Positions 43,992-54,199 are shown, counted from the stretch's first letter. The stretch is 64,000 bases of DNA from Spirosoma oryzicola (GCF_021233055.1 NZ_CP089538.1:1407501-1471500), one strand, 5' to 3'. The notes: generated by a model not told the origin, from the sequence alone. Translations and numbers: made by a program.

Positions 43992-46664
43992 TTACTTTTT
44001 CGACGGTGTCTTTTTTGCTGTTGTCGTCGTCTTTTTGGCTGCTGGCTTCTTCGCTGTTGTTTCGGTCGTTTTAGCCTTGGTTCCAGCCGCTTTTTTTGCT
44101 GGTGCCTTAGCCGCTGCCGGATCGTCGCCCGCCAGTGCTAAACAATCTTCCAGCGTGAGCGTAGCGGGGTCAACATCCTTGGGAATCTTGACGTTCCGCT
44201 TCCCTACTGCCAGATACGGACCGTATTGCCCGTTGACTACTTTTATCGCCGGATTTTCGGGAAACTCTTTGATGTATTTGTTGGCTTCGGCTTGCCGCTT
44301 CGCCTGAATCAGTTCAATCGCCCGTTCCAGTGTCAAGCCCGCCAGCGACTCGTTACGTGGTAAGGAAACGTACTTATCTTCATACTTAACGTAAGGACCA
44401 AAACGACCTTTGCCGGTTGTAACGAGTTTGCCTTCAAATTCGCCCAGTGCTTCGCTGACCGATTCCGCACGTTTCGCCTGAATCAGCTCAATAGCCCGGT
44501 TTTCATCAATCGAATACGGATCGTCTTCCTTCGTCAATGACACGTACTTATCGTCGTGCTTCACATACGGGCCGAACTTGCCAATGCCAATCGTCATTGG
44601 TTTGTCCTCGAAGAAACCGACTTCGCGCGGTAAGGCAAATAAGTCAAGCGCTTCCTGCAACGTAATCGTTTCGATCAGCTGACCGTCGCGCAGATTCGCG
44701 TACTGTGGTTTTTCGTCGTCGGTCGATTCGCCGATCTGTGCGTAGGCTCCGTAGCGTCCTAAGCGGGCCGAAACTTTCTTGCCCGTTCGTGGATCGATGC
44801 CCAGTTCACGCGCTCCCGTTTTGAACGATACAACCGATGACCCCTGAATCTCTTCGATATTTTTATGAAAATCGCCGTAGAAACCTTCCAGCATTTTCTG
44901 CCAGTTCATGCGTCCGTCGGCAATCTCATCGAAATCTTTCTCCACCGTCGCCGTGAACTTGTAATCTACGATGTCAGGGAAATACTCGACCAGGAAATCA
45001 TTGACCACAATCCCCGTATTCGTTGGGAATAGTTTAGCCTTTTCGGAACCGTAGGTTTCTTTGCCACTGGTTTCGCTGATCTGGTTTTTCTGAAGCGTAT
45101 ATTCGAGGTACTTGCGCTCTTGGCCGGGCTTATCCTGCTTGATAACGTAGCCCCGGTTGATGATTGTCGAGATGGTTGGCGCGTAGGTCGATGGCCGTCC
45201 AATACCCATTTCTTCGAGCTTTTTAACCAGCGAGGCTTCGGCGTAGCGTGGTTGCGGACGCGAGAACTTCTCGGTAGCTTTCATCTGGCCGAGGTCCAGC
45301 GTCTGCCCAACCCGAAGCGGAGGAAGCATTCCTTTCGCATCTTCGTCATCCTCATCATCTTTCGACTCGAGGTAAACGCGCAAAAAGCCGTCAAACTTAA
45401 TTACTTCACCCTGTGCAACGAGTTCGCTGGGGAAGGTTCGGGCTGGTGCCTTTTGCTCGGTATCGGCAAATGGACTATCATCAACGTGGGTTGTGATCGT
45501 TGTCGTTGCACCGTTCGCAAACCGGATACTAATGGTAACCGTTGTCCGTTCGAGCTGTGCGTCAGCCATCTGGGAAGCAATCGCCCGCTTCCAGATCAGT
45601 TCATACAGACGTTTCTGGTCGCGGTCGGCACCCGCGTCACGGTCATTAAAGTTCGTCGGACGAATGGCTTCGTGGGCTTCCTGCGCCGATTCGTTTTTCG
45701 TCTTGAACTGGCGGGTTTGCACGTAGTTTTGGCCAAACTCCGTTTCGATCTCTGTTTTTGCCTTTTCGATGGCTTCCTGCGAAAGGTTGGTCGAGTCCGT
45801 CCGCATGTACGAAATCTTACCGGCTTCGTACAGATTCTGCGCAATACGCATCGTACGGTCAACCGCGTAGCCGAGCTTACGGGAAGCTTCCTGTTGCAGC
45901 GTTGACGTTGTAAACGGTGGAGCAGGGGACTTCTTGGCGGGTTTTACCTCCAGGTTTTTGATGGAGAACGTTGCGCCAAGGCAGGCTTCCAGAAAAGACC
46001 GGGCTTCTGCCGCCGTCGCAAAGTTTTTGGGCAGTTCGGCATTGAGCACTTTGCTGCCGTCCACAATAAACTGCGACGTTACTTTAAACGACGATTTCGA
46101 CTGGTGTTTGTCGATTTCCCGTTCGCGCTCAACCACGAGCCGGAGAGCAACCGATTGCACCCGGCCAGCCGATAAGCCAGCGCTGCCGCCTTTGATTTTG
46201 CGCCACAATACCGGCGATAACTCGTAACCCACCAGCCGGTCGAGTACACGACGAGCCTGCTGCGCATTTACTAAGTCAACATCAATGGTGCGGGGCGATT
46301 TGATGGCATTCTGGATAGCGTTCTTCGTGATTTCGCGGAAAACAATGCGCTTGGTATTGTCGCGCAGGCCGAGTGCTTCTTTGAGGTGCCACGAAATGGC
46401 TTCTCCTTCGCGGTCATCATCTGTCGCGAGCCACACTTCTTCGGCCGATTTAGCCAGCGACTTTAATTCACTAACTAACTTCTTTTTGTCGGGCGAAATT
46501 TCGTAAGACGGTTGAAAGCCGTTTGTCACGTCCACGGCCAGCCCATCTTTAGGCAGATCCCGCACGTGACCAAAGCTAGACTTCACCGTAAAGTCCTTAC
46601 CCAGATAGCCTTCTATGGTTTTCGCCTTCGCCGGCGACTCCACAATGACTAAGTTTTTCGACAT
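43992..46664 (-). CDS. topA: DNA topoisomerase I
   Basis: An 890-residue type IA topoisomerase that relaxes negative supercoils. TOPRIM motif NLVIVESPAKAKT lies at residues 4-16 and DDDREGEAISWHL near 78; the catalytic Tyr286 is in KISYMRTDST. The C-terminus has several GxFGPYVK repeats (Toprim_C_rpt; GKFGPYVK, GRFGPYVK, GQYGPYLA) in place of the zinc fingers of E. coli TopA, then a Lys/Ala/Thr-rich tail of about 40 residues that probably binds DNA. A -7 element may lie at 46718-46725. Convergent with the copper protein gene. Confidence 0.96.
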   Translation of the reverse strand: MSKNLVIVESPAKAKTIEGYLGKDFTVKSSFGHVRDLPKDGLAVDVTNGFQPSYEISPDKKKLVSELKSLAKSAEEVWLATDDDREGEAISWHLKEALGLRDNTKRIVFREITKNAIQNAIKSPRTIDVDLVNAQQARRVLDRLVGYELSPVLWRKIKGGSAGLSAGRVQSVALRLVVEREREIDKHQSKSSFKVTSQFIVDGSKVLNAELPKNFATAAEARSFLEACLGATFSIKNLEVKPAKKSPAPPFTTSTLQQEASRKLGYAVDRTMRIAQNLYEAGKISYMRTDSTNLSQEAIEKAKTEIETEFGQNYVQTRQFKTKNESAQEAHEAIRPTNFNDRDAGADRDQKRLYELIWKRAIASQMADAQLERTTVTISIRFANGATTTITTHVDDSPFADTEQKAPARTFPSELVAQGEVIKFDGFLRVYLESKDDEDDEDAKGMLPPLRVGQTLDLGQMKATEKFSRPQPRYAEASLVKKLEEMGIGRPSTYAPTISTIINRGYVIKQDKPGQERKYLEYTLQKNQISETSGKETYGSEKAKLFPTNTGIVVNDFLVEYFPDIVDYKFTATVEKDFDEIADGRMNWQKMLEGFYGDFHKNIEEIQGSSVVSFKTGARELGIDPRTGKKVSARLGRYGAYAQIGESTDDEKPQYANLRDGQLIETITLQEALDLFALPREVGFFEDKPMTIGIGKFGPYVKHDDKYVSLTKEDDPYSIDENRAIELIQAKRAESVSEALGEFEGKLVTTGKGRFGPYVKYEDKYVSLPRNESLAGLTLERAIELIQAKRQAEANKYIKEFPENPAIKVVNGQYGPYLAVGKRNVKIPKDVDPATLTLEDCLALAGDDPAAAKAPAKKAAGTKAKTTETTAKKPAAKKTTTTAKKTPSKK

Positions 46665-47028
46665 AGTTGGTGTTCAGGTTGATGGTATCTCCACAATCCT
46701 TTCCTCATCGACCGCGCCAAATATAGACGCAAAAGTTCTGACTTGTGCAACCAAGCAAGTTATGTAAGCCGAAATAGGAACGGGAGATTGTATGTAGTTT
46801 ATTAACAATATGTAGCAACGCAACGTTCGAATCGGGTGTTCGTAGCGCTTAAAAAATGAGCAATTGATCTGTTCTATTTTGCTTTTACTTAACGGTTTAG
46901 TTATCCAGAATTCGGTACGTTGTACGATGCGATGTGACTTGATTGCTTACTTTATTATAAAAAATAACGAGCGAGCGGAGTCTAAGCCGGACGCATTAAT
47001 TTTATTTTAGTAGACAATTTACCGGCTG
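46665..47028. other. Intergenic region with possible topA promoter
   Basis: A 364-base gap, AT-rich in its right half, between topA and the end of the outer-membrane operon (same strand). No T-run hairpin marks the end of that operon. A minus-strand TATATTTG lies at 46725-46718, about 54 bases before the topA start. Confidence 0.5.
46718..46725 (-). promoter_or_regulatory. Possible -7 element of the topA promoter
   Basis: On the minus strand TATATTTG fits TAnnTTTG exactly. The nearest upstream TTG is 22 bases away instead of the usual 19 or so, so the promoter is only a candidate. Confidence 0.3.
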
Positions 47029-49428
47029 TTACTCCGTTTTCTTTACCTCAAAAAGTAGCCGCTGGAAGCCCGCATTACCATTGCCCGAAAGGCCATTCAC
47101 CTCAATCAGGTACGAACCCGCCAGATCGGAGGTGTAAAAGTCAACCTGGCTTTTGCCTTGTTCATTGGGGCGAAGCGCTGGATTCCAGTACAGCAGCGTT
47201 CGCCCATCGGGTAAGCGACTTTCCTGTTGTTTGGGAGTTGAGTAGCGAGGGGCGTAAAATTCCCGTTGCAGTTGCAGACCGTCGTAATCGAGTTTAAGCA
47301 GGCGAGTGTCGAGGGGAAAACCCGCCAGGTCGCCTTTGTAGGTCATAAAGCTGATGATGCCATGAAAGGTGGCAGGACCCATAAAATAGCGGTTCGTGAC
47401 GACATCCAGCTTCTGCACTTTGAGCGGGCTAAAAGCCATTACCTTATCCATGTCAAAGACCGGCACGCCATCGATTAGAACCAGTGGACTTTCTTCGAAA
47501 AACTCCCGGTAAGGGGCATTCGGAACGATCAGCCGAAAATGGCCCTGCCGCTTTCGAGGTTGGACACCCAGCACGTATTCGCGTAGAATATCTTCCATCG
47601 TCGGGAAACGGGTGTAAGCGTCCAGCAGGTACGATTCCCGACCTTCGCTATAGAAAGCGGTACTATCGACCGTTGGGTACCGATACCGCAACGACTGATC
47701 GCCCCAGAAGGTGTTCTGCACCTGCATGGCCACGCTTCGATTCTGTATGGATTCGCCCTTTTGTTCGTCGAGAAGCAGATCGGGCAGGGGGGTAGTCGAT
47801 GGTTGGTCTGCGAACGGGCTGTCAATCGTCAGGTGGTATAGGCTATCCGTTGGGTTCGTTTGGACGATGAGCTGCTTCTGTCCGTAAAAGTCCCGCATCT
47901 CAAAGCGAATCCGTCCGGCTGAATCACTCTTGGACACAAACAACCGAACGGGTTTGCCCGGTATTGACAGATACGTCAGCACATTAGGGACTGCTGCGTT
48001 TGAGGAAGGGTTCGTAACGCGTCCCTGAACCAATAAGCTGTTGTAGTCAGGAACAAACGGGAAGCGCACCGACTGACTCTTGGCGGCTAAAACGGTTTCC
48101 CATTTAAAGCGACGCCAGCCGTGGGTAAGCATCAGGTTATCCGCTGCCAGTTGGACATCTGCGGTTTCGGGCTGGAAGTAATAATCCGGTGATTCGACCG
48201 AGCCCTGCAAATCGGAGGAAAGCCACAGATAACTTAAAATATCCGGCGCTTTAAACGCGGCTAACGAGTCAACCCGGTAAACGGCTACGGACAAATCAGC
48301 CTGATTCTGAACATTCGCCGAAGCCTGAACCGTCGCGTCCAGCGTTACTTTGGTCCGGTAGGCATACTGACGCTGATCGGTTTTAAGGTCGATAGCCAGC
48401 GGGTGAGCGGGTCGTTTGAAATACAGCCGTTCGCACACGGGTTTGTGCGCAGCATCAAAGATAGTAAGATGCGAAATGCCTTCACCCAACGCGTTTTTGT
48501 CGAGCGTAAAAGTGGTTTCGCGCTGAAAAGAACGCATCTCGGCGGCCTTGATTTGCTGTCGGGTATGGGCGAATAAATACACCGCCGAGGCCGCAGAAAG
48601 AGTGCTATAAACGGTTACGTTCAGGCGATTGCCGTCCGCTTCGGCCACCCGCATGGTATAACCCCGCTCCTGAATGGCGGGTAAGGCTTGCGTCATGAAT
48701 TTACCCTTGCCGTCGCTGATCACAACGCGGTACGTGGTGGTGCCCGACGGGGTGAATGAGAAACTACCGATCCCAAATTTGTGCGTACTGAACCGGGTGA
48801 TGGTATCATTCTGCGCAGTCAGGAGCCAGCCGTTGGCTGTTAGACTATGTCCAGTTGCATCGGTTACACTAAACGCCACTTTGCTGGGCAGGTCCTGCAC
48901 GAGATGACCGCCTTCGGGAAACAGTTGAACGATGTGTTTAGGCGTCTCTTTAAGCGTTGGTGGTTCCAGGGGTCGGAACGGATTGATGATCGTCAGGGGC
49001 TGCTCAAAGAAATAAGCGGGGCTGAAATTGCGCATCCAGCTCGTATAAGCCCGAAGTACGTAGTTTCCTGACAGAACTGACGACGGGAGAAACAGACTAC
49101 CGTTACGGGTTCCTGCTGATAAGTCAACTTTGGTTTGTAATACCGGCTTCTGGTCTTTATCCAGCAATTCGACGTAAGCGACCTTGCTGATGGCAAGCGA
49201 TTTATGAAAACTGCCATCGACGTAAAAAAGCTTGAACCATACGGTCTCCCCCGTGAAGTGTACCGCCTGATCGACGTGCAGGAATAACTTTTCCTGGAGC
49301 GTCTGCTGACGGTATGTATCAAAAGATTGTGTGATGGTACTCACGCCGGCTGCCGACTGCGCTGACGCATGGAAGCCGTTGAGCAAAAGCAGCGCAGGAA
49401 GAAGCAGCCGTTTCCGAATAAAATACAT
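47029..49428 (-). CDS. Secreted MG2/TonB-plug-like protein of the receptor operon
   Basis: A 799-residue exported protein with a Sec signal peptide (cleaved near HASAQ). The N-terminal 150 residues show the pattern of macroglobulin MG2-type domains seen in Bacteroidota (QEKLFLHVDQAVHFTGETVW, VAYVELLDKD). Near residue 645, PLVLIDGVPVFDMDK and a later IISFMTYKGDLAG look like the end of a TonB receptor plug, but no barrel follows. It is the last gene of the four-gene operon with the TonB receptor and the DUF4249 lipoprotein, 20 bases after DUF4249. Possibly a surface or periplasmic partner of the receptor; function not known. Confidence 0.7.
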   Translation of the reverse strand: MYFIRKRLLLPALLLLNGFHASAQSAAGVSTITQSFDTYRQQTLQEKLFLHVDQAVHFTGETVWFKLFYVDGSFHKSLAISKVAYVELLDKDQKPVLQTKVDLSAGTRNGSLFLPSSVLSGNYVLRAYTSWMRNFSPAYFFEQPLTIINPFRPLEPPTLKETPKHIVQLFPEGGHLVQDLPSKVAFSVTDATGHSLTANGWLLTAQNDTITRFSTHKFGIGSFSFTPSGTTTYRVVISDGKGKFMTQALPAIQERGYTMRVAEADGNRLNVTVYSTLSAASAVYLFAHTRQQIKAAEMRSFQRETTFTLDKNALGEGISHLTIFDAAHKPVCERLYFKRPAHPLAIDLKTDQRQYAYRTKVTLDATVQASANVQNQADLSVAVYRVDSLAAFKAPDILSYLWLSSDLQGSVESPDYYFQPETADVQLAADNLMLTHGWRRFKWETVLAAKSQSVRFPFVPDYNSLLVQGRVTNPSSNAAVPNVLTYLSIPGKPVRLFVSKSDSAGRIRFEMRDFYGQKQLIVQTNPTDSLYHLTIDSPFADQPSTTPLPDLLLDEQKGESIQNRSVAMQVQNTFWGDQSLRYRYPTVDSTAFYSEGRESYLLDAYTRFPTMEDILREYVLGVQPRKRQGHFRLIVPNAPYREFFEESPLVLIDGVPVFDMDKVMAFSPLKVQKLDVVTNRYFMGPATFHGIISFMTYKGDLAGFPLDTRLLKLDYDGLQLQREFYAPRYSTPKQQESRLPDGRTLLYWNPALRPNEQGKSQVDFYTSDLAGSYLIEVNGLSGNGNAGFQRLLFEVKKTE

Positions 49429-49448
49429 CGAATGATTCGATTAAAAGT

Positions 49449-50570
49449 CTATTGATCCCAGAAATCCGGTTTTTTGATGACGCCACCCCGTAACCGACAA
49501 TCAACGCAGTCGAAGGAGGTTGTCAGGTAAGTGCTCGCATCAAATTCGTTGATAATCGCTGGCTGACGCTCAATGATTTTAGACGGCGTCAATGTGTCAA
49601 CCAGGCAGGTATAAACGCCGGTTTGCGTAAGCCAGTAAGGAAGTTGCGTTTTGGCGATATAAATCCGGCGCGTCTGTACCGTACCAACCCGAAAGAACCC
49701 CATAACCAGCTCGCTGGTATTTGTCGTTGAGCGAATGTTACCCGTAATCTGGGAGGGTTGGGGGTCGAAAATAGAGCCGACATTCTGGGTTATACGGGCC
49801 AGCTGATCGTAGTAATTGTACGCGTCCTGCGTCAGGGCGTATTGCTTGACCTGAATACTGTACCGCAGACCAAGTTTAAGGGATGTACCCGTAATAAAGG
49901 TGAGAGGCCGCTGGCTGATAACGTCCTGGCTCAACCGCGCCGATGACCCTAACTGAATGGTTTTGTCAACGGAGCTACCCCAGCACCGATAGACGTCTTC
50001 GGCGCGTGAAACGATACGGTTATTTTTAAGCTCATAGGCCGAATAGTAAGGGGAGGTGTATTCCCAGGTTTCGTCAAATTCCCAGCGGTAGTAACGCGTG
50101 TTGTTCGTCGGGTCGTGGGTATTCACGTTGATCTGCACGCCTTCGTTCTCGATTCGCCAGCTCAGGCTGTCTACGGGCGGAGTGACGTTGACAGGGACAA
50201 AATCAGAGACGTATTCTTTTCCCTGTGCTGTGCGAATGCGTAGTCGATACGTTTCGTTGGCCTGCGGAACCACGCCTGATAAGGTGTACACGCCACCGCT
50301 ACCTTCCTTTAGCGAATAACTGACCTTACTGCCGCTTTCGATGGTAACCTGTGCTTTGGTTTCGGCGGGTGGGGTTTTGGAATCGGTCAGGTTTTGCGTG
50401 CGCGAGAGCTGAATGGTTGTGGTTGTTCCCGGCGCACTATTAAAGAAGCCATTGACGACCAGATAGCTGTCGGGGGCCGTCACTTCGGGTGGACGGTACG
50501 GATCGACGCAGCTTCCGAGCGCTAAAAGCATCAACCAACCGAGCAGTTTAGGATAACATCTATTTTTCAT
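49449..50570 (-). CDS. DUF4249 family lipoprotein
   Basis: A 373-residue lipoprotein from the ATG at 50570 (the longer frame to 50714 overlaps the receptor gene and is not needed). The signal ends in a lipobox (ALGSC), followed by DPYRPPEV and VVNGFFNSAPG, the DUF4249 start. Residues YRLRIRTAQGKEYVSDFV near 130 and beta-rich repeats agree with the Bacteroidota family of surface or periplasmic lipoproteins found beside TonB receptors. It follows the receptor gene after 37 bases. A role as outer-membrane partner of the receptor is likely by context. Confidence 0.85.
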   Translation of the reverse strand: MKNRCYPKLLGWLMLLALGSCVDPYRPPEVTAPDSYLVVNGFFNSAPGTTTTIQLSRTQNLTDSKTPPAETKAQVTIESGSKVSYSLKEGSGGVYTLSGVVPQANETYRLRIRTAQGKEYVSDFVPVNVTPPVDSLSWRIENEGVQINVNTHDPTNNTRYYRWEFDETWEYTSPYYSAYELKNNRIVSRAEDVYRCWGSSVDKTIQLGSSARLSQDVISQRPLTFITGTSLKLGLRYSIQVKQYALTQDAYNYYDQLARITQNVGSIFDPQPSQITGNIRSTTNTSELVMGFFRVGTVQTRRIYIAKTQLPYWLTQTGVYTCLVDTLTPSKIIERQPAIINEFDASTYLTTSFDCVDCRLRGGVIKKPDFWDQ

Positions 50571-50607
50571 ACGAGTAACGTCTTGCTGTAGTCTGTCAGA
50601 TCTTCCG

Positions 50608-53373
50608 TTAGAACCGGAAGTTATACGTAACAGACGGGATGGGTTGCCCAAAGATGGATAGCTTGTACCCATTGATAAAGCCATTTTCCGACTTGAAATA
50701 AACCGAATAGACATTACGCCGACCGGTCAGGTTATAGATGGCGATGGTCCAGAAACTATGCGCCAGTTTCTTTACCTTGTGGTTGCCTTCGATGTTCATG
50801 GCAAAGTCGGCGCGGTAATAATCGGGTATCCGGTACTGGTTTCGTTCAGAGTAAAGCAGCCGCTGGGCACCGTCGAGGGTGTATTTCGATACGGGCAGTG
50901 TGATCGGACGTCCGGTGCTGTAGGTAAAGTTCAGCGACAAACTGAATCGACGGTTGATTTTGTAGTTGCCAATCATCGTAAAGTCATGCGGCTTATCGTA
51001 ATTGCTGGGGTAATAAGCGCCCTGATTGATGAGTTCGGTGTTGTTTAATCCGTTGGTACGCAGGAGCGTCCGGGCGTAGGTGTAGCTGAGCCAGCCGTTC
51101 AGTTTGCCCGTCGTTTTTTTGATCAGAAACTCAATGCCGTAGGCTTTACCCTGCGCGTTGACCACGTCTGTTTCGATGTGTTGATTAAGAAACAATACGG
51201 CACCGCTGCGGTAATCCAGCAGATTTTGCATCGTTTTGTAATACACTTCAACGGACGTTTCAATGGTATTCGTCCGGTTGTTTCGGTAAAAGCCCAGCGC
51301 GTATTGGTCGCCAATCTGCGGTTTGATGTTTGGATCGCTTAATTTCCAGATGTCGGTTGGGGCGATAACCGTCGTGTTGGACAGCATCTGAATGTACTGC
51401 CGCATCCGGTTGAAACTCGCTTTGATCGATGCCGTACGCGACAAGGCGTAGCGCAGTGATAGCCGGTATTCAGGGCCGTGGTACGTTTGAATAGCCTGAT
51501 TATTCCCGTAAGTCAGCGTATCCGTGATGGTATTTACCGTTCTGGGTAAGCCCGGCGCGTACTGAAAAACGGACTTCGCTCCCAGGTAGGTGTACGCCGA
51601 ATACCGTAGCCCACCGCTAATGGACAGCTGGTCGGTAATGTCAAATTTGTCACCGATGTACACGGCATTTTCGATCCCCTGTTCGCTCGGAACCACATCC
51701 GGAAGAATCAGCGATTCGCGGCCACGCGGCTGGAAATTACCGGGCGAAAGTTTATAGTACGTTGAGCTGATGCCGAAATCAACCGCGTGCTGGTTGCTGG
51801 GGAAGTAATTGAAATCCGCTTTGACTTGGGACTGACTTAGTGCAAAATTCAACTGGTACGCATTAACCGGATTTTTCTCACTGGACACGCTGTATTTGTA
51901 ACCACTGTAGCTGCCTGTAAAAACGCTGTACAGCTTATTATTGACGATGTGTTTCCATTTCAGCGTAGCCGTCTGGTTCTGGTACTGGTAAGTCGTATCG
52001 CTGTTAAGCCGGAAGTTGTCCTTGCTGAGATAGCCGGTTAGATAAAGCGTATTTTTTTCGTTGACGTCGTGCGTGACGTGCAGATTCAGGTCATAAAACG
52101 AGGCCCGGCTGTTGTTGAACGATGAGTTGGGTAGTTGCTTCAGCAACCAGTCGGAGTACGTCGAACGGCCACCAATGATGAACGACGTTTTTTCTTTGAT
52201 CAGGGGACCTTCCAGCGTTAGCCGCCCCGTCAGTAGACCGATACCACCCGAACCGACCAGTTTTTTCTTGTTGCCGTCACGGGTTTGTACGTCCAGAACC
52301 GACGATAACCGGCCCCCAAACCGGGACGGAATGCCGCTTTTGTACAACTCGGCGCTTTTGATGACATCGGGGTTGAAGGCCGAAAAAAAGCCAAACAGGT
52401 GCGACGTATTGTAAATGGGTGCGTCGTTGTACAGAATAAGGTTCTGATCGGTAGCGCCCCCGCGTACGTTCAGCCCCGTTGAGCTTTCACCCACCGATTT
52501 TACGCCCGGTAGCGTCAGGATAACCCGCAGCAGATCCGCTTCGCCCAGGGCTGTCGGAACCTGACGGATGGTTTTGATGTCGACCCGTTGCTGGCCCATC
52601 TGCATCCCCGATACGTTGACGTCTTTTTCGGCTTCGATCACGACCTCTTTCAGGGCAATGACGTCGTCCTCCATTTCCACGTCCAGCTTACCATCGGCGT
52701 AAAGAATCACCCGGCGTCGGGTATCTTTCATCCCGATACTACGAAGTTTTAGATCATGCCGACCGCGTGGCAGCGTGATCGAATAATAGCCAAACTGGTC
52801 GGTTACGGTTCCAACGCGTGGATTCTCGATGTAAACAGCCGCCCCAACAATCGGCTCTCCCGACGAAACGTTTCGCACCGAACCAGCAATGGTCGATCGA
52901 CCGGGCCGGATTGGGTTTGTTCGCTTGCCAACCTCGTAAATCTTACTTTCGGATTCAGCGCGTTTCTTCGTGCCCAGCGTTAAGTAAGCGTTCGCCGTTG
53001 AGTCGTTATTGGAAGAACCCCCGCGAAAGTAGCCGATGGGTAACTCCGTTTGGATGGGTCGGTCAAGCGTGATGTAAACGCGCTGGTTGGGGGCAATAGC
53101 GAAAAAAAGCCGACTGCCTTCGAACAGCTGACGCAGTATAACCCGTAGCGGCTGGTTCGTAACTTGCAGATTAACCGTCAGGCTATCCACATCACCAGGA
53201 TTGTAGAAGAACCGGTACGGCGTGTTGCTTTCGATCTGTTTGACGAATTGCTCAAAGCGATTATTCGTAAAGTTGCCGCTAAGCAGAGGCTCTGTTTTTT
53301 GCTGCCCCGACACCTTACCGGCGAAGCCAATCAGGATAAGAAAGGGCAGGATGACACGGTAGAGTTGCTGCAT
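50608..53373 (-). CDS. TonB-dependent receptor with N-terminal STN domain
   Basis: A 921-residue receptor from the ATG at 53373. After the signal peptide, residues about 30-110 form a secretin/TonB N-terminus (STN) domain (NRFEQFVKQIESNTPYRFFY), then a carboxypeptidase-regulatory-like domain (IAGSVRNVSSGEPIVGAAVY), a plug (LNVRGGATDQNLILYNDAPI, PSRFGGRLSSVLDV) and the barrel, ending SVTYNFRF with a terminal Phe. The STN domain is typical of receptors that signal to an anti-sigma factor, but no FecR/ECF genes are adjacent. It starts 2 bases after the upstream gene's stop. A paralogue lacking STN is at 61620. Confidence 0.92.
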   Translation of the reverse strand: MQQLYRVILPFLILIGFAGKVSGQQKTEPLLSGNFTNNRFEQFVKQIESNTPYRFFYNPGDVDSLTVNLQVTNQPLRVILRQLFEGSRLFFAIAPNQRVYITLDRPIQTELPIGYFRGGSSNNDSTANAYLTLGTKKRAESESKIYEVGKRTNPIRPGRSTIAGSVRNVSSGEPIVGAAVYIENPRVGTVTDQFGYYSITLPRGRHDLKLRSIGMKDTRRRVILYADGKLDVEMEDDVIALKEVVIEAEKDVNVSGMQMGQQRVDIKTIRQVPTALGEADLLRVILTLPGVKSVGESSTGLNVRGGATDQNLILYNDAPIYNTSHLFGFFSAFNPDVIKSAELYKSGIPSRFGGRLSSVLDVQTRDGNKKKLVGSGGIGLLTGRLTLEGPLIKEKTSFIIGGRSTYSDWLLKQLPNSSFNNSRASFYDLNLHVTHDVNEKNTLYLTGYLSKDNFRLNSDTTYQYQNQTATLKWKHIVNNKLYSVFTGSYSGYKYSVSSEKNPVNAYQLNFALSQSQVKADFNYFPSNQHAVDFGISSTYYKLSPGNFQPRGRESLILPDVVPSEQGIENAVYIGDKFDITDQLSISGGLRYSAYTYLGAKSVFQYAPGLPRTVNTITDTLTYGNNQAIQTYHGPEYRLSLRYALSRTASIKASFNRMRQYIQMLSNTTVIAPTDIWKLSDPNIKPQIGDQYALGFYRNNRTNTIETSVEVYYKTMQNLLDYRSGAVLFLNQHIETDVVNAQGKAYGIEFLIKKTTGKLNGWLSYTYARTLLRTNGLNNTELINQGAYYPSNYDKPHDFTMIGNYKINRRFSLSLNFTYSTGRPITLPVSKYTLDGAQRLLYSERNQYRIPDYYRADFAMNIEGNHKVKKLAHSFWTIAIYNLTGRRNVYSVYFKSENGFINGYKLSIFGQPIPSVTYNFRF

Positions 53374-53375
53374 AG

Positions 53376-54098
53376 TCAATGCGTTAATGTTTCGTACTGT
53401 TGGACAATCGCTGTTATTGCCTGTTCGCGTTGCTCGTTGAATTTTATCTGGTTGGCACGCAGGTATTTTTTCAGCGGAGCCGTTTGCCCTGGAAACAAAG
53501 CCAGCACAGACCGTTTCTTTTTGACTTCATGATACACGCCGTCTTTCACGATAAAATAGCGGTCTTTGACCAGGTAGTTCGCTTTGTAAAAACCACCGCT
53601 GATGTCTTCATGAACCGTCTTGATTCGCTTCGCCAGCACCTGAATCCGGCCACCGTGCAGCACCTGATAAAAGCCGGTGCGAACGCCTGCGGCACTATCG
53701 CCCACAATACGGGCAAACTGGTACGGACCAAACGAAAACGTGCTGATTTGCTGGCTATGGGGACGTATCCGAAAAATGGTTTCTGGCATTTTGATAGCCA
53801 GTTCATCGCGGACGACATCATAGAGCATCAGCACATCGTGATAAGCGATTCCATTGTAGGTAATCGACCCTGACTGCAAGCTATCCGTTGCAAAGAAAGG
53901 ATGGACTTTTACGCGGTAGTCATGCTGAATGTATTCGTGGCCATTGTATAAATGACTTCGGTCGATCAAGGCATTTTCGTAAGCATGAACGGCCTGATTC
54001 TGAGCCATAGCCAAAAAAGAACTATCTGAGCTGGCCGTTTGACCGAATACACTCCTGGCAAGAAATAGCAAAAGAAAAGCGATCGCTCTGTAGGGCAT
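53376..54098 (-). CDS. Secreted protein of unknown function, first gene of the receptor operon
   Basis: A 240-residue protein with a Sec signal peptide (MPYRAIAFLLLFLA, cleavage near VFGQT). The mature part is soluble and beta-rich by eye, with GHEYIQHDYRVKVHPFF near residue 53, ITYNGIAYHDVLMLYDVV near 79 and YLVKDRYFIVKDGVYHEV near 185. I do not recognise the family. It is the first gene of the operon; its stop TGA is two bases before the receptor ATG, suggesting translational coupling. Confidence 0.6.
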   Translation of the reverse strand: MPYRAIAFLLLFLARSVFGQTASSDSSFLAMAQNQAVHAYENALIDRSHLYNGHEYIQHDYRVKVHPFFATDSLQSGSITYNGIAYHDVLMLYDVVRDELAIKMPETIFRIRPHSQQISTFSFGPYQFARIVGDSAAGVRTGFYQVLHGGRIQVLAKRIKTVHEDISGGFYKANYLVKDRYFIVKDGVYHEVKKKRSVLALFPGQTAPLKKYLRANQIKFNEQREQAITAIVQQYETLTH

Positions 54099-54199
54099 GG
54101 TAACTTGGTGAAGACTTACCGACAGGTAAAATTCTGGCTAAATAAGCCATTTTTTAGATTAACCAAGCACTAGAGTTTTTATACGGAAACATAAAAAAA

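Noticed and set aside
50571..50714. Overlap of the DUF4249 frame with the receptor gene
   Set aside because: The lipoprotein signal starts at the ATG at 50570; the upstream extension has no signal and lies inside the receptor's coding end.
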